The notes under the pieces: model-generated | Seen by the model: only the letters and a program-made list of their open reading frames with translations | What the model was told of the DNA's origin: nothing | The model's database searches: none | Source of the DNA: Pocillopora verrucosa | Taxonomy: Eukaryota; Cnidaria; Anthozoa; Scleractinia; Pocilloporidae | Reading direction: 5' to 3' | DNA length: 64,000 bases | NCBI RefSeq assembly: GCF_036669915.1 | Contig: NC_089318.1 | Coordinates: forward strand, 6,677,849-6,741,848 | Translations under genes and position numbers: made by a program | Part shown: one piece after another, positions 23,701 to 34,159 of the stretch | How positions within the stretch are numbered: the stretch's first letter is position 1 | Layout: every line of letters starts with the position of its first letter

Positions 23701-24831
23701 TCGGCTTCATTTATTAATCCGCAGTTCAAATGTAATATATTCAGATATTCATAGTCATTTACTCATCACTTCACGGGTTTATTAAGAACCAAAATAATGA
23801 CCAGTTACCAATTAGCTTGTTAGCTGAGTTGGTAGACCACTACACCGGTATCAGAGGTGTTATGGGTTCAAATCCTGTACAGGCCTGAATTTTTTTCCAC
23901 GCTTTATTTTCACTATTCCTTAAGTGGTGTTTATTATTGCGACGATCTCTCTCATTCTCGTTTATTAATTCGCAGTTCAAATATATGATATTCATATATT
24001 CATAGTCGTTCACTAAAGCGACTGTTAATCCACTTCAGTATTCCTACGAACGGTCTGCTTCATGCTCTTCTTCTTGTGAGTTCCAATGTTATAGTCGAAC
24101 GTTTGTCAAGCATTGATTTTTGTATTCTTTTGCAGTCTTTTAAAGGATCATTTCTGAAGCACAGTAAAACGACTCTGTCAAGACTTTCATCGCTCACATC
24201 CAATACACCAAATGCGTCCGCCACAACACGAGGATTTGTGTTCCACACTGTGTCACCTTCTGGCAAGAACGACTCTAATGCAAAGGTATGTGACGTGCCA
24301 ATAGAGTTTACGAACATCGATGCGACTTAAAATCGCGTCAAACTGAATGTTCAAGTTCCACTTTGCCCATTGAGTTTTCCTATCAGTAATCTGTTAAGTT
24401 TGTTTGAGAATTTTGCATAAAATAGGAGTCTGACCAAAAGCCATATTACGATTGTAACTGTAATGAAAAAATAGTTTCCAGTGAAGCTATAATTTTGACT
24501 CAGAGACGTATCTTCCGCATTTTTGCGATATTTGAGAATGGCATATCTTGCGGGAAAAGTGCGGGATTTCACCAGGGACAATTTGAATGAAATAACTCGA
24601 AAGAAAAGCCGACATAAATTTTGACAGTTGGTGCAAAATTTTAACAGAATAATTGAAAACGAAAAAAGGGAACGACTTAAATTTTGTCAAATGGTGCAAA
24701 CAAGCTGTAATTTTTGGTTTCTCTTTCAGAAACTTCAACGCACAAATTCTGCAATAGATTTACCGGCGTCCAAGAAACCACGATTGGACAGGGCCATGAG
24801 TGATTCCACCAGTGTTTTCTCCATGTTATAA
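14782..24831 (+). CDS. CLSPN: Claspin, S-phase checkpoint mediator (17 exons)
   Basis: Claspin (Mrc1 in yeast) travels with the replication fork and brings Chk1 to ATR. Exons: 14782-14808, 14866-15114, 15820-15892, 16384-16480, 17291-17551, 17892-18058, 18492-18644, 19191-20011, 20174-20218, 20455-20597, 21012-21497, 22047-22223, 22642-22906, 23294-23387, 23526-23596, 24136-24285, 24730-24831. All join with GT/AG and matching phase to about 1126 aa (human 1339). Landmarks in order: [10 protein letters not shown] and VKLPYHMP (exons 3/4); FLKHTLKP (exon 6); [20 protein letters not shown] (exon 7); a long acidic exon 8; two Chk1-binding motifs, [12 protein letters not shown] (21094) and [12 protein letters not shown] (21235); the MRC1-type region [14 protein letters not shown] and [11 protein letters not shown] (exon 12); [11 protein letters not shown] and HFRWRGID (exon 13); [10 protein letters not shown] (exon 16). 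The 27-base exon 1 is the least sure; Met at 14878 is an alternative start. Confidence 0.93.
15935..16235 (-). repeat. MITE-like repeat (family B) with internal 27-bp expansion
   Basis: A family B copy in Claspin intron 3. Its middle has four tandem 27-bp units (tattctccatactgaccc plus ggtccctca or agtccctca) at about 15964-16072. The expansion makes it about 100 bp longer than sister copies. Confidence 0.8.
18680..18882 (+). repeat. MITE-like repeat (family A)
   Basis: About 203 bp in Claspin intron 7, with terminal inverted repeats aaccctttaactcccag and atgggagctaaagggtta. Confidence 0.8.
21602..21812 (+). repeat. MITE-like repeat (family A)
   Basis: Family A copy in Claspin intron 11: aaccctttaactcccaagat on the left, catgggagttaaagggttt on the right. 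It abuts the family B copy that follows. Confidence 0.8.
21808..22015 (+). repeat. MITE-like repeat (family B)
   Basis: Family B copy joined end to end with the family A copy in Claspin intron 11. It ends agtatggagaatatgcatgctgatgttagggtataaag. Confidence 0.75.
23670..24015 (+). repeat. tRNA-derived SINE-like element between direct repeats
   Basis: At about 23813-23888 a tRNA-like stretch has an A-box-like tagctgagttggtaga and a B-box ggttcaaatcc. It is flanked by two direct repeats of about 90 bp (from about 23670 and from about 23926) sharing attactgcgatgatc/attattgcgacgatc, cgcagttcaaat and tattcatagtc. It lies in Claspin intron 15. It does not fold into a convincing working tRNA. Confidence 0.65.
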
Positions 24832-25399
24832 CACCAGGCTGTATTTAAAGACAACTACGGCGGGCCGTAAGTACATGTAACCTACGCAGCCGGCGGTTTT
24901 GTATGCGTGTGAAGTGCATCCGGTTAGTGCAGATGAGAGAAACTTGACCGCTAGCTACAGCTGATGAATGAACTTAATTAGTTACCGCTAAACTGCACCA
25001 AATCCATTTTTGGTAGCTCGTTACGTCTCTTCCAGTCTCTTTGCACGTTTTTTCTCGCTAACGATTTCTCAACAATTAGAACGATTTTCTTTTCAGCGAC
25101 TTGAAGCCAGAAATAACATTGTTACGGGCTTTATCGCAATGCTTCCACATGTACTAGGCAATATTTCCTCTATTCAGTTACAATTGGTGCATTAGCTCGC
25201 TTTATTTTTCACTGATTATTCTATTCAGTTTAGACTTATAAGCGTTCGTAAGCCGAAATTATTTTTATAACACAGTTCTTGTGTGGTGTGAGACTTAAGG
25301 CAAAGGAGAATTTTTTATCATAAAAGGCTGACAGAACTTGAGACGCGAAAGCCGTTGATCCTTTGCTGATGGAACGCTGCTTTGGTCATCTTTGGTATC

Positions 25400-25722
25400 A
25401 ATAAACATTGCGTTGCATTTAAATCGTAACTAGTCATTCCTCCTTATGGAATGTGAGACTAAAGTAATCCTTTAACCCTTAAGAATGACTCGCATCTAAT
25501 TTCTTCCCAGAATAACATCCTTGAATCACACTTTAAGGTCACGAGAACAGAGAAAATGATCACCAACTAAAGAGGCTTTCGATTCTCCTTGTCAGCACCT
25601 TTGGAAATGTCTAGAGAACAATATACAGAATATGCATACTGATGTTACGTGCATCATTTTGATATGAGCTTTTGAATACACGTGTTTTATCATATTGTAC
25701 ATAGTTACTTAATCAGAATAAA
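25400..25722 (+). terminator. Candidate polyadenylation signals of Claspin
   Basis: AATAAA occurs at 25400-25405 and 25717-25722, downstream of the Claspin stop at 24831. The stretch 24832-25400 has no coding content and is read as 3' UTR. A family B repeat lies between the two signals. Confidence 0.45.
25469..25650 (+). repeat. MITE-like repeat (family B)
   Basis: It carries aaggtcacgagaacagagaaaatgatcaccaactaaag and ends acagaatatgcatactgatgtta. The left end is degraded. Confidence 0.7.
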
Positions 25723-25907
25723 AGCACCTTGTTTACAAACGCGTTTCATGATTTTCTGCCTCGGCGAAAAGCACACCATAGTTTCCCCTATGTGCATTTC
25801 TTACAAATTTCAACTTTATCAAACCGAGCAACTCAAACTATTCGTCCGGTAAAGTTTTGCGAGAATATGAATTTCACCCATCACTGATCATCCTTTTTGT
25901 CCATTAT

Positions 25908-26537
25908 TTAATGCTTTTTATTTGTCTGATGACGATTTTCAGAGGCTCTTGTCGAATCTCGAGTGTGAATAAATTCCGGGATATTGTGCGCGAAAAGTTC
26001 GGGAGAATTTTCATCCTGAAACTCCATCATGGGGCTGTAACTCCGCTGGATTTCAACATATCTCGTGCTGGAAAAGGAGTTATTATTGCCATTTGCGAAG
26101 GGCTCTGATCTTTGCGGCGTTGAAAAATCGCTTCGCTGACCGCTCAAAAAGAAATCTGTAGCAATATCATCGGCAGAGTTATAAGTGTTACCATCATCTT
26201 CAAATTCTACAGTTGGACTGTACCCTCGCTGAATTTCTATGTACCTAACTCCATGAACTGCACCGGTGTTGCATCCATTAAACGTGAATTCTTGTGTTTC
26301 AAATGAAGTATCTTTCAACTCGCTTCGTTTTGCATTTTCTCTCTCCTTTTGGCATTGAAGTTGATGATCTATTAGCTTGTCCGACGGACACAGTTCCTCG
26401 CATATTTCACACGGTAAAGCTATGACAATGCTTCCGCTTTCGTGGGCCAATTTTTTTTCGCTTTCGTCGGCGCTTGAGGTCGTCTGATCGCCTAACCTCT
26501 TGTCTGTTTTGACGAAAGCTTTTTGCCCGTAATCCAT
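25908..26537 (-). CDS. C2HC (TRAF-like) zinc-finger protein, open copy
   Basis: 209-codon ORF beginning MDYGQKAFVKTDKR. At residues 43-62 it has a C-x2-C-x11-H-x3-C finger (CEICEELCPSDKLIDH...C) like the fingers of TRAF/XAF1-type proteins. Two internal repeats of the form RYxEIQRxYSPxxEFxD follow, at about 97-113 and 160-176. It is the only copy here without a visible break; decayed relatives lie at 29465, 38035-38365 and, as upstream DNA only, at 33780-34150 and 39280-39700. The C-terminal 20 residues may run into an intron. Whether it is a host gene amplified locally or an accessory gene of a transposon is open. Confidence 0.45.
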   Translation of the reverse strand: MDYGQKAFVKTDKRLGDQTTSSADESEKKLAHESGSIVIALPCEICEELCPSDKLIDHQLQCQKERENAKRSELKDTSFETQEFTFNGCNTGAVHGVRYIEIQRGYSPTVEFEDDGNTYNSADDIATDFFLSGQRSDFSTPQRSEPFANGNNNSFSSTRYVEIQRSYSPMMEFQDENSPELFAHNIPEFIHTRDSTRASENRHQTNKKH

Positions 26538-26539
26538 TC

Positions 26540-26760
26540 TTGTTTCTGAGAGATCATTTACGCCACTTGATAATTTTACAACGCAAATCTCGCTGTTGTT
26601 ATTGGTGGAAATGCTTCATCAATATCTTTTAGCGATTTTCTTCTGATCCGCTTTCGACATTTCCAAGGCATCTAATGTTCATTAGAACTTGTACATTAGA
26701 CGGGTACAAATACACTCGAGGCATTGATTTGTCTGTGAAAGCCTCCTCTTCTTGAAAACT
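26540..26760 (-). repeat. Upstream region of the zinc-finger repeat family
   Basis: The text cttgtttctgagagatcatttacgccacttgataatttta and the aaatctcgctgttgt...gaaatgcttcatcaatatc block recur at 33780, 33900 and 39390, and in reverse at 29340-29460. This marks it as part of the dispersed unit, upstream of the ORF at 25908-26537. Confidence 0.65.
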
Positions 26761-26984
26761 CTTACATTAATAAATCACTAATCTTCAACCCGTCATCTCC
26801 AGTAATTGCTGGGATTTTCCTTCAGTAGGAGTTGATAACTAGGTTGGATGAAGTTCTTTATCAATCGCTAGCCTTCCTTCCATTCCTCCTGAGGGGGCGG
26901 GGGGGCTACTGAAACTTGTGTGCGCTTACCGCCTAATTCAGAAGTGATTAGCAAATACCATTCATCACCGATTTTCTTCGGCCT

Positions 26985-27475
26985 AAATAATGGTAATAGA
27001 ACCGAGTGGAGTAAAATTCGGTCTCTAACGTACGAGGATTTACAAAATCGGACGACCGAGAAGCGGGAGTCTGATTTGTTAATCACGAGTATGATGACAG
27101 ACCGTATTAAACGACACGAAGTCCTGTTACCAGTTAATCAGTCATAACCATTACAATTTCCGAAAAAACAAGTATAATTATTCTAGAAAATATCTCCGAT
27201 AGAGGTACAGTCTAAAGAAAACTCTACAGAATAATCAGAGGCCGGCTAATGCACCAATCACATTGGAGGAAGTTGTTATGGTTATGATTAATAATGGTAA
27301 TAGGACCGAGTAGAGTCCAATTCGGTCTGTTATCATACGAGTGACTAATAAAATCGGACGACGGTGAAACGGGAGTCCGATTTGTCAATCACTAGTATGA
27401 TTACAGACAGAATTGGACGACACGAAGTTCTGTTACCAATTAATCATAACCATTGCGATTTCCGAAAAAAAGAAT
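26985..27475 (+). repeat. Direct repeat pair, about 190 bp
   Basis: Segments 26985-27178 and 27290-27475 share taatggtaatag(a/g)accgag, aaaatcggacgac, acg(g)gagtc(t/c)gatttgt and cgacacgaagt(c/t)ctgttacca. They look like two copies of one short dispersed repeat. Small ORFs inside both are shadows of this similarity. Confidence 0.75.
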
Positions 27476-27615
27476 TATTTTCCTTTGAAAGAAAGAGTAA
27501 AAATCTTTTGAAAATGCCACGATGCACTTTTCCAGTCTTTCATATTTTAAAAAGCTTAAAAATCTTATGTCTAATGCACTGAGGCCGTCGGATGCTGAAT
27601 TCTTTAAATGCGTTT

Positions 27616-27888
27616 TCAGTTACTCTGTATAACTCTTCTTCGTCTTCTTACGGTTACACCGCTGGGAGTTGTGTTTCCATGTTGTTCCATCCTTTCTATG
27701 GCTCTGCTCCGACGAGGAGTGGTTTCCTTGGCTGTTCCTTAGACACTGATCATAAATGGTTCTGGTGGGTTCCGTAATAGCCCCTTCCGGTGCCTGCATG
27801 TTTCTTACCGTGTGGAGGAGTTTGATAATACAGCACGTTACCACAACCATCTAGATGAAGCAAGCAGCATTAATGGTTCAGTATCCAC
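27616..27888 (-). pseudogene. Decayed copy of a small membrane-protein ORF
   Basis: Relative of the + strand ORF at 36335-36625. GTG replaces its ATG (27886-27888), and a one-base loss and a TAG break the membrane segment; MVVVTCCIIKLLHTVR is still readable from 27850. The tail ERMEQHGNTTPSGVTVRRR is in another frame. Conservation of the tail between the two copies supports a real former coding frame. The opposite strand also stays readable, so the coding strand is not settled. Confidence 0.4.
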
Positions 27889-29464
27889 ACGGTTCAGTTA
27901 CTGCGGCAAAATTGAAACAAGCCTCTAAAGTAGACCCCAGCAAGGAAATTAAACGTTTTTTGAATGAAAATTAGAACTTATTAATTAACTGTCGGGCCTA
28001 GTCAATTGTGTTAGCGAACTGACTAAAGGGAAGGGTTTTAATAAGAATGATCCGTTCTCCAGGATATGGGACCCATGAGATTACCTTAAATGGTATACTA
28101 CGCATTCCTAATGCTGTTCTCTATAGGCCGCTCTACTTAACCATTTTGCATCGTACAGCTAAAAACCAGCTAAATGAGTAGCATGATAGAGGTGCAAGGG
28201 TTGATAGAACGTATAATGTAAAAACTGTACATCAGTTTTAGCCTGCGTAGTTGGTGGTAGCCTGCGTAGCTGATAATAGTTTGTGTGCGCTCTGAAGCGT
28301 AAGGACCCGTAAAAGGCAGAGCGATGAGAGGCCTGGCGTCGGTCTAACTTCATCGGGCCCAAAAAAATCGCAAGTTGCGTACCAGTTGCGTTTAACGCAT
28401 GGCGGGACCTATTTGGAATATAAATACACTATATATCAGTTTTAAGGACTGTGTTGGCGGAGGTTCGACAGTAATTCAACTTTCACTTCAGGCGTGGTCA
28501 GGGACTTTTTACTGATCAGTTCTGGGGGTGACTTTTTCTCAGGTCACCTGCATATTCGCGCGATGAATGTTGTCTGTTTTTTCGGCAAAGGTCGCACGAG
28601 TTTGCTGGAGCATGCCAATTTTTAACTGATACCCCATTCACACAAAAGCTTAAACGTGTTTTAAAGTTTTTTTGTTGAAAAAAAATTTTTTTTTTCGTAG
28701 AAACTGCTTGACCTAATATTTTTTTACTTAAAATGTAGCACATTGGAAATGCAAGTTAGCAAGCACTTGAATCTTATGGACAATTAAGTTTTTCAGTTCT
28801 CTGGTTATGATTTTCATTCAGTAAAAACCAGTTTAACAAAACATGTTTTGCTGATGTGAATAGGGTATTAGATTCCTTTTTTTTTAAGTGTTCAGCTGGA
28901 CTTTGACTTGGAGTACGGTCATGCAACTACGCTGATTTTAACCTGAATACGATTTGTTGTTTTTCGTAATTATATCTTGCGAGGCAGGCCGCTTTGGTTC
29001 ACGCTGTGGGTGAAGCAGCCGGAAGCTGGAAAAGGTAACTTACTTTCATGATTCCTCTTGAAGATGTCAATGCGGGTGCCAAATTTAACTTTCACGCAGA
29101 CGACTGACGAAGTCATCCATGCTATGATCTAAAATAAACAACTCCTTTTGTAGGAAAATCTCAGTATTTGCTTGAGATGGGTTTTAGAGATAAGAGAGAA
29201 ACTTAACCGGTTTACAAGAAGAATAATACATATTATTTCACGAATCAATCCAAGCCTCGTGTATGTTTGAAAAAGAGAATACATCAAATATATTAACATT
29301 AGAAGGCTTGGATTGACTAACAATAAAACGCGGATCAGAAGTTTAATCGCTAAAAGTTCAGTTATAACGCAGGAGGATATTGATGGAGCATTTCTACAAA
29401 TTACAACAACGAGATTTGCGATATAAAGTGATCAAGTCACGAAAACAACCTCTCAGAAACAAGA

Positions 29465-29900
29465 ATGGATAACGGGCGAAAAGTTTTCGTCAAAACAGAC
29501 GGGAGGTCAAGCGATTAGGCGGCCTCAAGCGCCTACGAAAGCGGGAAAAAATTGGCGCACGAAAGCGAAAGCATTGTTACAGCTTTACCATGTGAAATGT
29601 GCCAGGAACTGTGTCCGTCGGACAAGCTAATAGATCATCAACTTCAATGCCGAAAGGAGAGAGAAAATGCGAAACAAAGCGAGTTGAAAGATACTTCATT
29701 TCAAGCACAAGAATTTGCGTTTAATGAATGCAGCACCGGCGATTCGTTGCCAGTTCATGGAGTTGAGAAATAGAAGTTTAGCGAGAGTACAGTCCAACTA
29801 TTGAATCTGAAATGATAGTAACACCATTGACTCTGCCGATGAAGATCTTTCTAAGCGGCCAGCCAAGCAATTTTTCAACGCCACGAAGAGCGAGTTGGCA
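29465..29900 (+). pseudogene. Broken copy of the C2HC zinc-finger gene
   Basis: It starts MDNGRKVFVKTDGRS at 29465 and meets TAG within 20 codons. The finger (CEMCQELCPSDKLIDH) is intact in the frame of 29552-29773. The later part (YSPTIE, then FLSGQPSNFSTPRRAS) is in a third frame. At least two frameshifts separate it from the open copy at 25908-26537. It runs directly into Harbinger-derived sequence. Confidence 0.65.
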
Positions 29901-30010
29901 AGCTGTCTCTAAAATTTGTCAGGGAGGAATGCGCTGCAATAATTTAGCATCTGACGCAGTGAACTCGCATAGAACTTCCTCTCACATAGAATGGGGATTA
30001 GGAACTGGTA

Positions 30011-30360
30011 GCTCAATTTGGAAAAGCTTCTGTTATTCCACAATGTCTTGAAGCAATGGATGGGACTTTCATTAAGATCAAACAACACGCAATGAATACA
30101 ACAGACAATAGAGATCTATATAAACCGAAAACAGCGTTATAGTTTAAATGTCCAAGGAGTGTGGGACTACTGTTATCAGTTTATTGATGTGAGTAAACCA
30201 GTACTATCCAAGAACAATAGTTTGGTCTCTCCTTGTGTAGAGCAAGAAGGGATATCATGGAGTGTGTATTTAGTCGCTTAAAGGGACGATCAGGTGCATT
30301 ACGACGACCGCTGGACATAAACCTGCAGAACTTCCATATGTTATCTACGCCTGTTTTTTT
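30011..30360 (+). mobile_element. PIF/Harbinger transposase (DDE nuclease) fragment
   Basis: AQFGKASVIPQCLEAMDGTF carries the first catalytic Asp context (DGT) of the Harbinger/HARBI1-type DDE nuclease. A frameshift leads into NRKQRYSLNVQGVWDYCYQF, and after a gap ARRDIMECVFSRLKGR with LRRPLDINLQNFHML matches the family C-terminus with its final Glu. The middle (KWPG...HDAR onward) is deleted here but survives in the reverse copy at 33483-33745. It is not functional. Confidence 0.8.
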
Positions 30361-31527
30361 CAACATAATTTTTGTGAAATCAACAAGAGTCTGTGTAAGA
30401 AGACAGAGTAGCTGCAGCCATTTCATACGACAAAGATTCTCTTCAATTTCTCTCTCCTATGTTTTCTAAGTTTATCGTCAAGAAGAGCTCTTATTTCAGC
30501 TGTTTTCTTTTGCCTATTCGCATTCAAACTTGAAGATGAGTACAGACTATCCGGGAACAGATCGCAGTGCTCACTAGTTGGCATCGCCTTAGAATTTTCC
30601 AACTCAGTATTTGCTGTACCATCAGTGGAGGGAGAGCCTTGGGTAGAAATAATAGATGATTCAAGTCCAATGAAAACGCTGGCGTGGAAGCAAAGAAAAT
30701 GATGCGTTTTTGATAAAACGCAAATGGAGCATCTCGAAAACGTATCAGTGGGAACGGGGTCTTAAAACTGTTTTGCAAATTTGCGGCTGGTTTACTGAAG
30801 CCGTCGGATGCCGAGTATTCTACTCTTCATATGCTGTACAATAAATTTATTTTACTAAACGTTTTCAAAGTGGTGTGTAGTATAGCTGTGAATTTTACCA
30901 GCTGTGCTATATTTTAGACGAGCCCGCCGGCCGAATCAACTGAAATAAAACAACGAGTAAAAATGCTCAGCGATATTGCACACCAAAACGTTTAATGAGC
31001 AATTTAAACGTCAATTTTAATGAGCAATTTTAATGGCAACTTTTACATGTGAAGCAGAAAAGTGGGATTAGATTTCCAAACAGGAGAAGTAGAAAACCAT
31101 GCCACCAAGCGTTCAAGCATAGTCACAAAATTGTGACGAGGAATTTGTTATTCCTCATACATGAAAAGGCCGAGATTATTACAGATTCATCCGGTCTTCA
31201 CGTTGGCGTCATGAAATAATTCCACGTACAATATTTATTAGAGTGTGTCCCCTTGAGGCAATATTCAGAAATTCGGGCGGCAATATTCGGAAATTTGGGC
31301 GAAATTTAACTTACTAATTTTCCTTCTCCTTTTCCCTCAGAGCCGGAAGCGAAAAATTTACCCAGAATGACATATGTTCTGGTTGACTTACCTCATGCGG
31401 ATCTTTAGGTCGTGTCGAGGCAGTGCCATATACAACTAAAACAAGTACATGCAAGGTTCATTGTGTAGACCACTTCTACTTGACTCCTTTTACAGGCAGA
31501 AACTCCATTTATTCAGAGATTACTACA

Positions 31528-31875
31528 ATGTCAGTTATTGAGATCGTGAGCCTCGCCTGCCTCTTTATTTTGTTCTCAATGATGTTTTTCGTCGTCAAGA
31601 ACCACTTAGTCTTGATGCAGTTGTGGCGGCAACGAGCGGAACGGGACGGTGCCATGATGGATGTTCAAGACAGAGAGAATCCGACACTTGATACACCTTT
31701 ACAGCCAAGAGTGGGTGAGACGGCTCCCATAGGGATGCATGTTATACCGCATCAGAGAGGAGTTCTGGAGTCAGGAAGAAACAACTACATCGGGACAGCG
31801 ATCGGTATACAGCGTATGGCTATGGAGCCAAGAACATTTTCCCATCAAAGAATTGCAAATCGCCCACTTCCTTGA
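31528..31875 (+). CDS. Small single-pass membrane protein ORF in the palindrome core
   Basis: From ATG 31528 the ORF codes 115 aa. A short N-terminus leads into one hydrophobic segment (about residues 3-26, IEIVSLACLFILFSMMFFVV), then a basic boundary (LWRQRAERDG) and a polar tail of about 75 residues rich in Pro, Arg and Gln. The frame stays open upstream to 31423, but the TM-proximal Met is the better start. It is unique within the window and lies in the non-repeated core. The layout (short end, one TM, Arg/Pro-rich tail) recalls the ORF at 36335. Function unknown. Confidence 0.35.
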   Translation: MSVIEIVSLACLFILFSMMFFVVKNHLVLMQLWRQRAERDGAMMDVQDRENPTLDTPLQPRVGETAPIGMHVIPHQRGVLESGRNNYIGTAIGIQRMAMEPRTFSHQRIANRPLP

Positions 31876-32024
31876 GAAAACGATGAATAACTCATTTCAA
31901 AAAAGGTAAGAGAAATTAATCAATTAGTTTTACACTCGTTTTCTCCGATTTCCCTCGCTGCTCTTTCAAGTTTCTCCTATAGCCAGTTTTTCAGATGTTA
32001 AAACTTATTTTATTGCTCGATAAA

Positions 32025-32296
32025 ATGTTTACACTTTCAATCACTTCTTTTTATATGCGCAATCTCAAGCAGAAATAAGCAGCACACAAAAAGGCACAAA
32101 GAGATCATACAATCATGTTTACACTTTCAATCACTGCTTTTAATATGCGCAATCTCAAGCAGAAATAAGCAGCACACAAAAAGGCACAAAGAGATCATAC
32201 AATCATGTTTACACTTTCAATCACTTCTTTTAATATGTGCAATCTCAAGCAGAAATAAGCAGCACACAAAAAGGCACAAAGAGATCATACAATCAT
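32025..32296 (+). repeat. 90-bp tandem repeat, 3 copies
   Basis: Units begin at 32025, 32115 and 32205 with atgtttacactttcaatcac and are nearly identical. They lie at the axis of the large palindrome. Confidence 0.95.
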
Positions 32297-32799
32297 TTTA
32301 ATTGCACATTTTCATCCCAACAGGTCTTTTCCAGAGCTGACCCTTCTACATTATGTATCCGTTGCTTTTTTAACATTCATCATTTCAGAGAGGAGAAAAA
32401 AAATTGAGGACATTTAGAAAATATTATATAACAATAGATTTGACTGCGCTCGGCTCGTGTTGTTATCCGTTCTTGTGAAACAGGGTCTCAAGGTCTTTCA
32501 AGGGCATCTCAGTTTGTATTCTTTGAGTTTCAGTATAGTTCAATAATCATTAATTTGTTTTAGATATCTGTAATTTATCCATTAAACTTTCTTTCACAAA
32601 AATGCTGGTCTTATTCATTGTTTCAAAAATTATAATTAGTGGGAATAAGTTAAGGTATCATAGGGTATCTCACGGACGACGCTAACCGGAAATAAATAAA
32701 TTTTCTGATTGAATAGCAGCAGACGAATTGTTTTGGTCATGCTATGCTTCTATTGTGTTCTTAAAATGAAACAGAAACAAAGGGTATGACAGTATGATA
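32297..32799. other. Core spacer, no gene seen
   Basis: AT-rich sequence between the two tandem repeats; no supported feature. Confidence 0.4.
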
Positions 32800-32885
32800 G
32801 GAGTGACAGGAGTGACAGGAGTGACAGGAGTGACAGGAGTGACAGGAGTGACAGGAGTGACAGGAGTGACAGGAGTGACAGGACT
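32800..32885 (+). repeat. 9-bp minisatellite
   Basis: The unit ggagtgaca is repeated nine times without change, then ends in a variant unit ggactgact. Confidence 0.95.
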
Positions 32886-33419
32886 GACTTTAAATCCGTT
32901 CGTCAGTTTTCCATTTTATGTCGCTCTCTGGCCCGGTATTTTTGTAGCTTCTGTTTTGATCTTATTTTGACAAGAACATCATTCTTGCTCGAGTCGCTGA
33001 GACCTGATACAATTAAATAGTTTTGCGAGTATTCCAAAAAAATTGAAAATCACTCATCCGCAGCTTTAAACAAAAGAATTCCCTGAGCTCAGAAAACCGT
33101 AGACAACTGACCAAAATATCGAGGAAAGATGCTTACAATGCACAGAGCTGTAACCAAATGCGTGAGGTGAATCGAATGGTAACTTTTTAATTATCAAGCA
33201 CACCAATATCACCATAATTCGATTATTGAGGAATAAGGAATCTGTTATGTTGACGGTTCAGAATTAATTGCTATTCCTCAACATAATTGCATGACGGTTG
33301 GAGGCCTGCTTGTAGTCTAGGTAACAATTGTCTCCTGACAAACCTCGCCGGCTACACGTGCTGCACCTCTCTCTCTGCTTCGCTTTTCCCGCCTTGTAAG
33401 AGATGCAGATGAAATATAG
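32886..33419. other. Core spacer, no gene seen
   Basis: Nothing is recognised between the minisatellite and the right palindrome arm. Confidence 0.4.
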
Positions 33420-33482
33420 TAGTTGGATAATAAATTGCTCATTAAACGTTTTGGTTTGCAATATCAAGCATTTTTACTCGTT

Positions 33483-33745
33483 TTATTTCAGTTGATTCGG
33501 CCGGCGGGCTCGTCTAAAATACAGCACAGTTCGTAAAAAATTCACAGCTATACTATACACCAAAACGTTCAGTAAAATATGTTTTATTGAAGAATTAGCA
33601 AACAGCCTCGCATTATGCACACCTCCAGGCCATTTTACATTGACATGAATTACCAGATAACGGTAGTCACACACTGCTTGGACATTTAAACTAGAACGCT
33701 GTGTTCGGTTTATATAGATCTCTATAATATGTTGTATTCATTGCA
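33483..33745 (-). mobile_element. PIF/Harbinger transposase fragment (reverse copy)
   Basis: Read on the - strand: [20 protein letters not shown], then [20 protein letters not shown]. This covers the second catalytic Asp region of Harbinger nucleases (KWPG.VHDAR, with Asp replaced by Asn here). That substitution and the truncation mean it is inactive. It supplies the segment missing from 30011-30360. Confidence 0.8.
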
Positions 33746-34159
33746 TTCATTTTGACGAAAAATTTTTTCCCTTTATCCATTCTTGTTTCTGAGAGATCAT
33801 TTACGCCACTTGATAATTTTATAACGGAAATCTCGCAGTTGTAATTGGTGGAAAGTTCGATCAATATCTTCCTGTTTTGACGAAAGCTCCTCGCCCCTTA
33901 TACATTTTTTTTCTGAGAGATTATTTACGTGACTTAATCATTTTATATCCCAAATCTCGCTGTTGTAATTGATGGAAATGCTCCATCAATATCTTCCGGC
34001 GTTATAACTGATATTTTAGCGATTAAACTTCTGATCCCCTTTTCTTTTGTCAGTCATTACAGGTCTTTTACTGTTAATATGTTAGACGGATTTCTTTTTC
34101 AAATATACATGGGGCTCGGATTGCTTTGTGAAATAAATATATGTTATTTGCCGGCTGGG

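Larger units (their letters stand above)
27500..31035 (+). repeat. Left arm of a 9.5-kb imperfect palindrome
   Basis: Blocks in order: A (27500-28010), B (28170-28380), C (28880-29460, zinc-finger upstream DNA), zinc-finger piece, Harbinger piece (30011-30360), D (30840-31035). The same blocks recur in reverse order and orientation in 33420-36950. Block D shares gacgagcccgccggccgaatcaactgaaataaaac with 33476-33520 reversed. The arms are diverged and interrupted, not a recent perfect inversion. Confidence 0.75.

Noticed and set aside
23813..23888. Functional tRNA gene
   Set aside because: A- and B-box-like text is present, but a regular cloverleaf and a clear anticodon stem are not, and a second degraded copy exists. 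SINE-like is the better call.
27364..27582. Short ORFs with a shared TDRI.RHEVLLP peptide
   Set aside because: The similarity between 27076-27147 and 27364-27450 is explained by the 190-bp direct repeat at nucleotide level; flanking frames are not conserved.
32025..32885. CRISPR-like array from the tandem repeats
   Set aside because: The 90-bp units are contiguous with no unique spacers, and the 9-bp unit is a plain minisatellite. The genome is eukaryotic.
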